Shown here piece by piece: positions 6,589 through 15,212 of a stretch of 36,298 nt of DNA. The position numbers were made by a program, and so were the translations under genes. Source of the stretch: Mucilaginibacter sp. (GTDB lineage Bacteria > Bacteroidota > Bacteroidia > Sphingobacteriales > Sphingobacteriaceae). Positions within the stretch are counted from its first letter, which is position 1. The number at the start of each line of letters is the position of its first letter. The stretch is taken from contig NZ_JAQBOW010000023.1 of assembly GCF_028287845.1 (NCBI RefSeq), positions 1-36,298 of the forward strand. The letters run 5' to 3'. The notes under the pieces were generated by a model. That model saw nothing but the letters and a program-made list of their open reading frames with translations. It searched no databases and was not told the DNA's origin.

Positions 6589-6957
6589 TTATACACTATG
6601 TGTTTTTGCATTATGCAGTTCTTCGTAAAGCAGTATTACTTTTCGTTGTAAATTCACTATCTCAGCTTCGCGGTCATTTAACCGTTTTTGTATAATGCTT
6701 AAATTAGAAGGTTGTCGCTCTGCCGTTTCTGCGTCCATTGATAATAATTGCACAACATCTATTTCGTAAATGTCAGCTATCTGTTCAAGGCGTGACAGGT
6801 TGATGTCGGTAACACCGGTTTCGATTTTTGAGAATGCAGGAATAGATATCCCTAACCGCTTAGCTACGTCCTCCTGACTCCATCCATGCTGATGACGAAA
6901 GGTGCGAATATTCATACCTATGGTCTTATTGGTTTTCTTTTTAAGGTTGTCGTTCAT
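6589..6957 (-). CDS. XRE/Cro-type helix-turn-helix regulator with C-terminal coiled coil
   Basis: 122 residues. Residues about 16-72 are an HTH_3 domain: MNIRTFRHQHGWSQEDVAKRL, then GISIPAFSKIETG (recognition helix) and NLSRLEQIADIYEIDVVQLL. Residues about 86-118 are a heptad-rich helix (IIQKRLNDREAEIVNLQRKV) suited to dimerization. Small soluble DNA-binding regulators of this layout are common in Sphingobacteriaceae and their targets are generally unknown. It stands alone, with 196 bp to the small unknown gene downstream and 157 bp to the helicase gene upstream. No clear operator was found. It could regulate the adjacent peptide/TPR locus, but nothing in the sequence shows that. Confidence 0.9.
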   Translation of the reverse strand: MNDNLKKKTNKTIGMNIRTFRHQHGWSQEDVAKRLGISIPAFSKIETGVTDINLSRLEQIADIYEIDVVQLLSMDAETAERQPSNLSIIQKRLNDREAEIVNLQRKVILLYEELHNAKTHSV

Positions 6958-7114
6958 TTCAGTATTTTTAATTATTTGGTAAAGAGGTATTATTACTCAT
7001 CCAAATTATATGCCATGAAATAATACGGTATAAATGAACCTAAAAGTATAGCTTGTTATTAACTCCTAATTTAAAGTGGGGAATTTACTCCACAAAATGG
7101 GTATAATTTATTAA

Positions 7115-9400
7115 TTATTGGTTTATAACGCTGAGTTTTGCAAACTTTAACAACAATTGCTTTTGCCCTATTTCTTTAAAAAAGATAGTAGCTTTAATGT
7201 CTGGCTTGTTGCCTTCCATGCTTATTACCTTACCAAAACCAAAGCGCTCATGTTCTACATCCATACCAACCTGAAGGTTCGAGGTGTCAGAAGGGGTAAA
7301 ACCGGCAGACGGCACATGGGCCTTTGCTAATATAGAAGTAGTTTTTACCGGGGTAGACGTTGTTTTAGCTTTAGGTTTTGAAAATTTATCATCAGTACGG
7401 CTCCAGGCAGACCGTTCATCATCATAGTTCAGGCTGCCTGTATTTGCTGGTTTAGCGGTAAAATCAAGCTCAAGGTATTGGGCATCAATTTCATCCAGAA
7501 AACGGCTGGGTTCGCAGTTAATTAGTGTGCCAAACTTAAAGCGCGAGGTAGCGTAGCTTAATGATAGTTTATTTTCTGCACGTGTTATAGCTACATAAAA
7601 TAATCGTCGTTCTTCCTCAAGGTCGCTGCGCGAGTTAAGCGCCATTTGCGACGGGAACAAATTCTCTTCTAAACCAACCACATATACCTGCGGAAACTCC
7701 AAACCTTTAGATGAGTGTATAGTCATTAACGATACGGTATCGGCATTGGGGTCCTTATCCTTATCATCATTGGTAAGCAGAGCAATATCCTGCATAAATA
7801 CATCCAGACCTTTTTCTTCAATATCTTCGCGCTCGCTAAATTCTTTTATACCATTTAGTAACTCCTGTATGTTTTCGTAACGGTTAAGCCCCTCAACAGA
7901 TTTATCCTCATAAAGGTCTTTTAACAGCCCTGAGTGCTGTGCGATGTATAAAGCAGCCTCGTATGCGCTTTGTGTTTTTGAAAGCACCTGGAAGCTCTGT
8001 ATCATCACCGCAAAGCCGGTAACAGATGCTGATATCCGCCCTTCTAAATATTTTGCAGGATCAATGATCACTTCCCAGGGTGTGATGTTATTTTGATCGG
8101 CACTGACAATTATTTTATCAATAGTAGTATCGCCAATTCCGCGACGCGGATAATTGATAACGCGTTTAAGCGCTTCTTCATCGTTAGGATTAAAGGTGAG
8201 CCTGAAATAAGCTATCAAATCCTTAATTTCTTTACGCTGATAGAAGGAGAGGCCCCCATATATTTTATAAGGTGTACCCAGTTTACGCAAAGCCTCTTCC
8301 ATAGAGCGGGATTGCGCGTTGGTGCGATATAATATGGCAAAATCGTTCCACCTTAAGCCCTTGGTTGTACGCTCATACATTATAGCTTCGGCAACCAGTT
8401 TACCTTCCTCATTATCGCTAAAGGCGCGCATTACTTTTATTTTATCGCCCGTTTCTTTCTCTGAAAATACATTCTTTTTAAGCTGGTCTTTATTGTTGGC
8501 TATAATGCTGTTGGCAACATTTACAATGTTTTGCGTTGAACGGTAGTTTTGCTCAAGTTTAAATATTTTAAGATCTGGGTAATCTTTCTCGAAGTTTAAT
8601 ATGTTTTGAATATTGGCCCCACGGAACGCGTAGATACTTTGCGCATCGTCACCCACCACGCAAATATTTTCGTTAACCGCTGCCAGTTTTTTAACAATGA
8701 GGTATTGCGAAAAATTAGTATCCTGGTACTCGTCCACCATCAGGTATTTAAACTTGTGCTGGTATTTGTTAAGGGTATCGGGATGCAGCTTTAAAAGCTC
8801 GTTGGTTTTAAATAATAAATCATCAAAATCCATGGCACCGGCGCGGTAGCAGCGTTGTACATAGGTTTCGTAGATCTTACCCAGCATGGGCCTGTTGCTT
8901 GATATATCATCTGCCTGTATCTGGTCGTTTTGTGCATATTCCATCCATGATACCAGGTTGTTTTTTGCTGCCGATATACGGTTAAGCACAAAATTTACAC
9001 TATACAGCTTATCGTCCAGGTTCATTTCTTTTAAAATGGCACGCAGTACGCTTTTGCTGTCGTCGGTATCGTAAATGGTAAAGTTGTTGGGATAGCCAAT
9101 TTTATCGGCCTCCACCCTTAATAGCTTGGCAAAAACCGAGTGGAAGGTACCCATCCAGATGTTCTTGGCTTCGGGGCCAACCAGGTGCAGTATACGCTCG
9201 CGCATTTCCCGGGCAGCCTTGTTGGTAAAGGTGAGCACCAGGATATTAAACGAATCTACCCCGTTACGTATAAGGTGCGCAACACGGTAGGTAATAACCC
9301 GGGTTTTACCAGATCCCGCTCCGGCAATTATCATTACCGGGCCCTGTATTTGTTTTACTGCCGCTTGCTGTTCAGGGTTTAATCCCGCTAAATAATCCAA
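7115..9400 (-). CDS. uvrD: UvrD/PcrA-type superfamily 1 DNA helicase
   Basis: 761 residues with all SF1A motifs in order: Q motif LNPEQQAAV; Walker A AGAGSGKT (26-33); TFTNKAAREM (Ia); Walker B DEYQDT (223-228); GDDAQSIYAFRGA (III, about 250-262); QNYRS (IV); TIHSSKGLEF (V); and EERRLFYVAITRA (VI). The last about 50 residues (VGMDVEHERFGFGKV) are the Tudor-like C-terminal domain of PcrA. It is an ATP-dependent 3'-5' helicase used in nucleotide excision and mismatch repair and in clearing stalled polymerases or recombinase filaments. Length is slightly above the 720-750 typical of the family because of a Lys/Thr-rich linker before the Tudor domain. It is transcribed alone; upstream lies a 535-bp spacer with unusual repeats. 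Confidence 0.95.
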   Translation of the reverse strand: MDYLAGLNPEQQAAVKQIQGPVMIIAGAGSGKTRVITYRVAHLIRNGVDSFNILVLTFTNKAAREMRERILHLVGPEAKNIWMGTFHSVFAKLLRVEADKIGYPNNFTIYDTDDSKSVLRAILKEMNLDDKLYSVNFVLNRISAAKNNLVSWMEYAQNDQIQADDISSNRPMLGKIYETYVQRCYRAGAMDFDDLLFKTNELLKLHPDTLNKYQHKFKYLMVDEYQDTNFSQYLIVKKLAAVNENICVVGDDAQSIYAFRGANIQNILNFEKDYPDLKIFKLEQNYRSTQNIVNVANSIIANNKDQLKKNVFSEKETGDKIKVMRAFSDNEEGKLVAEAIMYERTTKGLRWNDFAILYRTNAQSRSMEEALRKLGTPYKIYGGLSFYQRKEIKDLIAYFRLTFNPNDEEALKRVINYPRRGIGDTTIDKIIVSADQNNITPWEVIIDPAKYLEGRISASVTGFAVMIQSFQVLSKTQSAYEAALYIAQHSGLLKDLYEDKSVEGLNRYENIQELLNGIKEFSEREDIEEKGLDVFMQDIALLTNDDKDKDPNADTVSLMTIHSSKGLEFPQVYVVGLEENLFPSQMALNSRSDLEEERRLFYVAITRAENKLSLSYATSRFKFGTLINCEPSRFLDEIDAQYLELDFTAKPANTGSLNYDDERSAWSRTDDKFSKPKAKTTSTPVKTTSILAKAHVPSAGFTPSDTSNLQVGMDVEHERFGFGKVISMEGNKPDIKATIFFKEIGQKQLLLKFAKLSVINQ

Positions 9401-9574
9401 TGCTTTTTCCTCGTTTCTGTGAACAGCGAAATTAAGATTTTGAGGCGAAAGCCGAAAGGTTTTTACTCAAATTTAAGGTGTTCCATTTTTAGTAAGAGGA
9501 ACAACTCGGAACATCCCCTGAGTGGTCGAAAGAGGCGGTAGGCAAACTATTATCCGGGTAGAAAAGGTAGCAAA

Positions 9575-9773
9575 GTGTTTCACAAATTAATGAAACACAT
9601 GAAACACTATTTTAGGTTAACCTATTGATATATAGTTATTTGACAAAATTAGTGAAACACTTTGAAACAGTACAAAAGCTTTAGGTAAAATAGTATAAAT
9701 GTTTTATAATTAGTATTTTATGCTATTTTACCGATTTTTGCAAAAATAGGGTGAAACACCTGATGTGAAACAC
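9575..9773. repeat. Spaced-octamer intergenic element, copy 1 (TGAAACAC type)
   Basis: An inverted pair GTGTTTCA (9575-9582) / TGAAACAC (9591-9598), then TGAAACAC at 9600, the core TTAACCTATTGATA at 9617-9630, TGAAACAC at 9653 and TGAAACAG at 9663 (10 bp apart), an imperfect 16-bp hairpin (9684-9699 / 9717-9732, GGTAAAATAG arms), then TGAAACAC at 9752 and 9766. The element at 14919-15125 has the same order and nearly the same spacings, but with TGTAACAA as the repeated octamer. No homology to known insertion sequences was recognised. Confidence 0.75.
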
Positions 9774-9783
9774 TTTATTTCGA

Positions 9784-9812
9784 TGACCCGTCATAAAAAA
9801 AGTGACCCGTCA
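9784..9812. promoter_or_regulatory. Two TGACCCGTCA dyads, 19 bp apart
   Basis: TGACCCGTCA (arms TGAC/GTCA) occurs at 9784-9793 and 9803-9812, each followed by a run of A. Two GTTTACAC copies follow at 9820 and 9853. The near two-turn spacing would suit a dimeric DNA-binding protein. No regulator or target can be assigned. Confidence 0.35.
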
Positions 9813-9935
9813 TAAAAAAGTTTACACCTTTTAGTGATTAATCCTGGAGTGTGTTTACACTTTACTTTAAACTATCATACACCCAGCGGGATAGTATATT
9901 GGTGTCACCATTTTTATTAAATTTTTTACAAGCGG

Positions 9936-12710
9936 CTATTTCTTAATCACTTTTATCTTCTCCCTGCCATATCCAAATGCTCCCTTCAAATCTGTTCCTT
10001 CCAGTATCAACGTATAGTCTGCCGGTTTATCGGCGCTGTAAAACGATACTGTTGCCTTGCCGTCTTTGTCAGTAACAACATTTGGTGCCCAATGGATGGT
10101 AGAGCGCAGGTCGGTACCTACGGCAATGTCCTTGTTCTTTTCTGTATACTTTGGGCGATAAACCTCTTTTGGGAAACTAAAACCTAATGGCCTGTAAACA
10201 TACCTGCCGGGTGTATGATGTAAAAAACGCGGCCCTTTGCCAGAGTAGGTGGTGATAAACATATCCGCCAGGTCGTACTTTCCAAGGGTAGGTATATATA
10301 CAACCTCAATGCCTTTAATTTCTGATGCGGTAAGATAATCCATATAAACATCAGGCGGTGCATAATGCCCATCAATTATAATCATAGCAAGGCGCGTATA
10401 TAAAAAATAAGCCGTAGAAGTTAATGGATGCGGTGTAGTCATACCGGAGTTGATAGAATCTTTTACTTTTGGCTTTGGAAAGCTGCTGGGCCCTATGGTA
10501 CCTAAATAAAAATTGCGGCCATATCTTTTTTTAAGCAGCTCAAACAACGACATGTTTTTATCGGCATTCATGTCCTTTTCATCCAACACAATTGATACCC
10601 GTTCAGCAGGGAATGGATTAACAGAGCCCGGGATAATTTTTTTCGATTTAATAACTACTTCCTTTAACATATGTCCTTCGCCTTTGTAATCAGCTTCGGC
10701 TTTATGTTGTGCTATTTTTGTATTGGCATTGTTTAATAAAGTAGTATCACTGTTAAAATACCAGGGCATGGGCCGGTGTTTTGGTTCGGCAAATACCGGC
10801 GGAATAAATTCATCAACATCGATCCCAACATTAAAAGTTTCGCCATTTTTATTTTTGGCTTGTATTAAATAATAGGCTGTGTCTGTGGGATATAAGTTTC
10901 CTTTAAATGTAAAACGACCATCATTATTTGTAATTGTATCTATTGCCAGAACAGGCAATTTTTGTAGTAACCTTATAACCGTTTGCCGGGATGGTTTACC
11001 AAATAAATTGGTAACCTTACCCCGTACAGTAAATTCGCTTTCGGCCGGGAACTGTGGCTGCTGCACCATTGGATTAAAAACAAGCTTCCAGTCATAACCC
11101 ACCCAGCCTTGGGTTAACAGTAGGTTATCTAATGCGGCAGCCCTGTCTGGTGTGTTTGTTTCAAAATACCAGCCAGGCTCTTCTACGGTTCCTTTCAGAT
11201 CAGACGTTAGCAACAGGTTACTAATAATATTGTTATCTGTACGGTGGTTAGTTATTTGGCTGTCATCAGTTACCGCCATAGAAAAAGTGCCACGCACGGG
11301 TTTGCCGTCTTTATCCTTTGCTTCTAAGTATACGGCAATACTATCCCTAACTGTGAATTTTGGCTTACTTGTCGTTATGTTTATATGCAGGTTGTCATTA
11401 TGATCGATATAAATTATCCGTTCATTTAACGGCTCGTTGTTGCTACTGAATAAAGTAAAATGTGCTATTCCCGTCGGGAACTGGTCTTTCGGAATGGTCT
11501 TTTTTATTATGGCCCCATTAAAGTTGATTAATGCGCTATAGCAAACCATTCCTCTTGTCTGGCCTATTAAATAATAGGTTTCCGGGGCATTAAGCAGACC
11601 GGGCGTAGCGTTTAACGTAATTTCTAACGATTCTTTGTCCTTAGATACAATGCTTAATATGGTGCCGGCCGGGTTAACCATGGGCAATGGATAACTTTTG
11701 CTGATATTGCCCGGTAGTGTTACTTTAGCTATATAACTTTCTCCTGCTTGTGCTGTAAATTCAAATGCACCCATGCCTTTGTGGGTAGCATTAAATGAGG
11801 CAACCTCCTGCTGTTTGCTGTTGTAAACTTTGCCATTTATTGGTGTTTCTTTACCATCGTCAGCAATGGCTTTAAAACCCACTTTTGCGTTAATTCCGGC
11901 TACTAAATAACCTCCTTCGGGCATAAACTGGATGTCAGTATTGGCTGCATTTTTTATTATTACCGGGATAGTTAATATTGCCGTATCGGCATCTTTATCA
12001 GTTTGCTTAGCCTGTATGGTTATATCTTTTATGATATTTTTATCCGGCAGGTCAAAATCCAATAACGCGGTGCCGTCTATACCTGTGGTAGCTTTGTATT
12101 TAGACAAAGTGTGCCTGCCGTTCATTACTTTTAGTGTAATATCTTTCAACCGTTTGGGGTTGCTGTTCAATGCCGTAAAGCGCAAGTTTGCTTCGATCTT
12201 ACCTTTTTCTGTAGTGGTGTCCAGTTTATAATCAGCGTTTACCAGGGTGGCCCCGCCATTTACCGGGGATATATAAATGCTCCTTTTAAATATATTGTCT
12301 TCGCTAAAGTTTCGCATCCAGTTAGTATAGGCCCGTATAGTGTAGCTGCCTTCGGATATTTCTTCTTCATTTAACACCATATCGCCCCAACCTATGCCGC
12401 CAATTATTTTTACCATTATCCGCTTTGTTGATCGATTCATTGCATCATCCAGCTCAACATACAACAGCCCACTTCTTAATGATGGCCTTAAGAAATCGCC
12501 ATTCATTAAATAAGCTTTAAAATGCAGCGTGTCACCCACCGAATAGTAGGGCTTATCCAGTTGCAGATACACTTTTTCAATAGGCAATCTATCACGCATG
12601 CCCGCCACCGCCGACAGCGTTTTTAGCAGGTCGCCGTTTACCTGCGCAAAGGCAGCAACACTTAATAAACTAAAAACTGCCGTTAGGTAAATAACAGTTA
12701 TTCTTCTCAT
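9936..12710 (-). CDS. Exported MG2/carboxypeptidase-like protein with TonB-plug-like region
   Basis: 924 residues with a Sec signal peptide (1-22, ending AFAQ). Residues about 40-150 are an alpha-2-macroglobulin MG2-type domain (KVYLQLDKPYYSVGDTLHFK, YTIRAYTNWMRNF). Several Ig-like segments follow (LKVMNGRHTLSKY, QFMPEGGYLVAGI). Around 570-640 is a carboxypeptidase-regulatory-like domain (FTVRGKVTNLFGKPSRQTVI). Around 680 the MLKEVVIKSKK stretch resembles the start of a TonB-receptor plug. It ends in another Ig-like domain (KDGKATVSFYSADKPADYTL). It lacks the thioester motif and the beta barrel, so it is neither a protease trap nor a receptor. Such proteins are common in Bacteroidota, are probably periplasmic or outer-membrane, and their role is unknown. 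It is followed by the M1 peptidase upstream on the same strand, with a terminator between. Confidence 0.85.
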   Translation of the reverse strand: MRRITVIYLTAVFSLLSVAAFAQVNGDLLKTLSAVAGMRDRLPIEKVYLQLDKPYYSVGDTLHFKAYLMNGDFLRPSLRSGLLYVELDDAMNRSTKRIMVKIIGGIGWGDMVLNEEEISEGSYTIRAYTNWMRNFSEDNIFKRSIYISPVNGGATLVNADYKLDTTTEKGKIEANLRFTALNSNPKRLKDITLKVMNGRHTLSKYKATTGIDGTALLDFDLPDKNIIKDITIQAKQTDKDADTAILTIPVIIKNAANTDIQFMPEGGYLVAGINAKVGFKAIADDGKETPINGKVYNSKQQEVASFNATHKGMGAFEFTAQAGESYIAKVTLPGNISKSYPLPMVNPAGTILSIVSKDKESLEITLNATPGLLNAPETYYLIGQTRGMVCYSALINFNGAIIKKTIPKDQFPTGIAHFTLFSSNNEPLNERIIYIDHNDNLHINITTSKPKFTVRDSIAVYLEAKDKDGKPVRGTFSMAVTDDSQITNHRTDNNIISNLLLTSDLKGTVEEPGWYFETNTPDRAAALDNLLLTQGWVGYDWKLVFNPMVQQPQFPAESEFTVRGKVTNLFGKPSRQTVIRLLQKLPVLAIDTITNNDGRFTFKGNLYPTDTAYYLIQAKNKNGETFNVGIDVDEFIPPVFAEPKHRPMPWYFNSDTTLLNNANTKIAQHKAEADYKGEGHMLKEVVIKSKKIIPGSVNPFPAERVSIVLDEKDMNADKNMSLFELLKKRYGRNFYLGTIGPSSFPKPKVKDSINSGMTTPHPLTSTAYFLYTRLAMIIIDGHYAPPDVYMDYLTASEIKGIEVVYIPTLGKYDLADMFITTYSGKGPRFLHHTPGRYVYRPLGFSFPKEVYRPKYTEKNKDIAVGTDLRSTIHWAPNVVTDKDGKATVSFYSADKPADYTLILEGTDLKGAFGYGREKIKVIKK

Positions 12711-12770
12711 ACATGCTAAATACCAGGTTTATAGAAAAGGGGGGGATGGGATGAATAAAAATAAACAAAA

Positions 12771-12802
12771 AAAGACCCGGTCTTTTCACAAACCGGGTCT
12801 TT
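12771..12802 (-). terminator. Rho-independent terminator of the M1 peptidase gene
   Basis: AAAGACCCGGT (12771-12781) and ACCGGGTCTTT (12792-12802) form an 11-bp perfect stem with a 10-nt loop, 22 bp past the M1 peptidase stop. Read on the minus strand it is followed by a T-rich stretch (12770 downward). Confidence 0.85.
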
Positions 12803-12824
12803 TACTTCAGATGAGACAAACCTT

Positions 12825-14825
12825 TTACTTTTCAGCTTTTACCTCAACTATTCCCACTTTCTTAGGGAAAATATTATTCCTCAGGTCAATATCGGGTAAT
12901 TGATGATCCGGGTCAATCACAATACTTTTTATGGTTGACGTTGACGGATATTTAAATGTCCAAACCCCGTTGCGCTGCCATACGTTTACCGGCAGGTGTA
13001 TGGTTTCTACCTTGCCATTTTCCTGGGTAATTTTCAGGTCGACAGGCATGGCCATTTTTTCTTTGTTGGCGATGGTGATGATAGCGCCGTTGGCAGGACT
13101 ACCATCGTATCTTACTGATTCAACAGACTGATCCAGCTTCCAGGTGGTAAAGAACCATGGTTTAAAGAACCAGTTCAGGTCCTCGCCCGAGGCGTCATTC
13201 ATCGCGCGGAAAAAATCATAAGGCAGCGGGTGCTTCATGGCCCAGTGCTTAATATACTCACGGAAAGCAAAATCAAACCGCTCGGGACCCAATACCACAT
13301 CGCGCAGCATGTCAAGCCCTAAAGCGGTTTTGTTATAATACTGGCCGTAATCATTAAGTCCTATTGCTTCTGGTGGCGTCATTAACGGATCCTTGCTTCT
13401 GATATAGCTTCTTAATACATTTTGAGCATTGTTGTCAGGGCCTTTAGGCGCATACTCACCTTTGTTAAACATTTTGGTAGAGAACTCATTAATAAAAGTG
13501 TTAAAGCCCTCGTCCATCCACATGTATTTACGTTCATTACTGCCAACTATCATCGGGAACCAATTATGGCCTATCTCGTGGGTAACATCGCCCCATAAAC
13601 CGCCATTTTTAAGGTTGCTTAAGCAGAAAATAATGCCGGGATATTCCATACCCAAAGCAACGCCTGATACGTTAACTGCCGAGTTCCACGGGTATTCGAT
13701 ATATTCTTTTGAGTAGATCTCTATGCTGTTTTTCAGATACTCGGTAGAGCGGCCCCATGAATTATTGCCAGAGCTTTCTGCCGGGTAAACAGATTGCGAA
13801 ATACACTTACGGCCCGATGGTAAATTGGTTTTTGCCGCATCCCAGATAAACGCGGTTGATGCCGCCCATGATACATCGCGGGTGTTATCCATTTTAAAGT
13901 GCCAGGTTAATGTACCCGTAGCAGGGCGGGTAGCAGGTTCGCCAATTTCGGATGCAGAAATAATAGTAACTGTTTTATCGCTGTTACGTGCTTCGGCCAA
14001 ACGTTTTTGCTGGGTGGGAGTAAGCACTTCGTTTGCATTTTGCAAATCGCCGGAGCCTACTACAATCATATTGGCAGGGGCAGTTATATAATAATCAAAA
14101 TCGCCATAGTCGCAGTAAAACTCGCCTAAACCCATGTAGGGTAGGGTGTTCCATCCCTCTACATCATCATAAACGCACATGCGTGGGTACCATTGGGCAA
14201 TTTCATAAACAACGCCTTGTTTAAACTTTTTGCGGCCCATACGGTCGGCGCCATAAAAAGGTATGGAGAAATCGTAATTTACTTTTACCTGTATTTTATC
14301 GCCATTGGAGCCTAATGCTTTATTTAAACGTATCTGCATGCGGGCATCAGTAATAACAGGCGTAACGGTGTAAGTTTGGCCCTTATAAGTAACTGATACT
14401 GACGCGATATGATAACCCCCGCGGCTAAATCCCTTAACATCAAAACGATCGCCGGTAAAGGGGGTAACCGCCGCTCCGCGCGAATCGGGCTTGAACAGGT
14501 TCTGGTCCAGCTGCAGCCATAGGTAATCCATGTTATCAGGGCTGTTGTTGGTATAAGTTATAGCAACTTCGCCTTTAACAGTAGTATCCTGAGCGGCTTC
14601 ATTTAAAGAAGCATGAATTTGGTAATCGGCGCGGTTTTGCCAGTAATGCGGGCCCGGCTGTCCGCTCGCCGAGCGATTGTCGCCGCTGGTCATTGGCCAA
14701 ACAATTGGCCCGAAAAGGTCCTGGTGGTTGTACTTAACAGTGTCGGTTGGGGATTGCGCGAGCGCGGTTGTTGCAGCAGTGAGCAAAGCACATGCTAATA
14801 GCATGTAATTTTTAAAATAATACAT
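12825..14825 (-). CDS. Exported M1 family zinc aminopeptidase
   Basis: 666 residues. Residues 1-23 form a signal peptide (ending TALAQ). The M1 zinc site is complete: HEIGH at 416-420 and, 18 residues on, Glu439 in MDEGF, giving HExxH-x18-E. The upstream exopeptidase motif is GMEYPG, a variant of GxMEN seen in Bacteroidota M1 enzymes. [20 protein letters not shown] marks the N-terminal beta domain, and [20 protein letters not shown] the end of the catalytic part. The C-terminal helical domain of long M1 enzymes is absent, as usual for this subgroup. It likely trims N-terminal residues from peptides in the periplasm. It follows its own promoter in a divergent spacer that also holds the second spaced-octamer element. 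Confidence 0.92.
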   Translation of the reverse strand: MYYFKNYMLLACALLTAATTALAQSPTDTVKYNHQDLFGPIVWPMTSGDNRSASGQPGPHYWQNRADYQIHASLNEAAQDTTVKGEVAITYTNNSPDNMDYLWLQLDQNLFKPDSRGAAVTPFTGDRFDVKGFSRGGYHIASVSVTYKGQTYTVTPVITDARMQIRLNKALGSNGDKIQVKVNYDFSIPFYGADRMGRKKFKQGVVYEIAQWYPRMCVYDDVEGWNTLPYMGLGEFYCDYGDFDYYITAPANMIVVGSGDLQNANEVLTPTQQKRLAEARNSDKTVTIISASEIGEPATRPATGTLTWHFKMDNTRDVSWAASTAFIWDAAKTNLPSGRKCISQSVYPAESSGNNSWGRSTEYLKNSIEIYSKEYIEYPWNSAVNVSGVALGMEYPGIIFCLSNLKNGGLWGDVTHEIGHNWFPMIVGSNERKYMWMDEGFNTFINEFSTKMFNKGEYAPKGPDNNAQNVLRSYIRSKDPLMTPPEAIGLNDYGQYYNKTALGLDMLRDVVLGPERFDFAFREYIKHWAMKHPLPYDFFRAMNDASGEDLNWFFKPWFFTTWKLDQSVESVRYDGSPANGAIITIANKEKMAMPVDLKITQENGKVETIHLPVNVWQRNGVWTFKYPSTSTIKSIVIDPDHQLPDIDLRNNIFPKKVGIVEVKAEK

Positions 14826-15212
14826 TTAATCAGTTAAATTATAAGAAAGCAAATTAAGTAAAATAAAATGTTATTGCATAATTGGGGCAGCGGTGCCCCG
14901 GGTGGTTTTAAACGTGTTTGTTACACAATTTGGTGTAACAAAATGTAACAAGTGAAACAAGATTTTGACTTAACCTATTGATAATAAATAAACTACAAAA
15001 AAGTGATGTAACAAAATGTAACAACTTATTCGTCTGTATTTTTAGGTATAATTTTAAGGTATTTATTTGATAATCAAATTATTGCAGATTGGCTGATTTT
15101 GAGGTGATGTAACAAGATGAAACAACCTTTTTGATATAGGCAATTTACTAAAACTTTACTCCTTCACAATTGCTTTACTTTAAAGTTGATTTAATATCGC
15201 AATTTTGCCATC
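14826..15212. other. 387-bp divergent spacer with repeat element
   Basis: No gene seen. It separates the divergent M1 peptidase and YyaL-like genes. A short GC hairpin GGGGCA/TGCCCC lies at 14884-14899, and the spaced-octamer element copy 2 occupies 14919-15125. Both divergent promoters must be in the remaining AT-rich parts. Confidence 0.7.
14919..15125. repeat. Spaced-octamer intergenic element, copy 2 (TGTAACAA type)
   Basis: Inverted pair TGTTACAC (14919-14926) / GTGTAACA (14933-14940), then TGTAACAA at 14944, TGAAACAA at 14953, the core TTAACCTATTGATA at 14970-14983, TGTAACAA at 15007 and 15017 (10 bp apart), and TGTAACAA at 15108 with TGAAACAA at 15118. The distance from the last octamer to the core is 17 bp in both copies, core to next octamer 36-37 bp, and across the middle 89 or 91 bp, as in the element at 9575-9773. 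The middle has diverged but keeps an AT-rich hairpin-forming character. Confidence 0.75.

Larger units (their letters stand above)
9401..9935. other. 535-bp gene-free spacer with repeat element and dyads
   Basis: No plausible gene on either strand. Holds the spaced-octamer element (9575-9773), two TGACCCGTCA dyads (9784-9812), two GTTTACAC copies (9820-9827 and 9853-9860), and a small inverted repeat GTTCC...GGAAC around 9480-9505. It must also contain the promoter of the helicase gene near 9401 and the end of the MG2 gene transcript. Confidence 0.7.

Noticed and set aside
7115..9400. Several plus-strand frames of 60-80 codons inside the helicase gene
   Set aside because: Antisense shadows of a fully conserved helicase coding sequence.
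9401..15212. Insertion sequence or transposon in the two large spacers
   Set aside because: No transposase frame, no terminal inverted repeats with target-site duplication; only the spaced-octamer pattern is shared.
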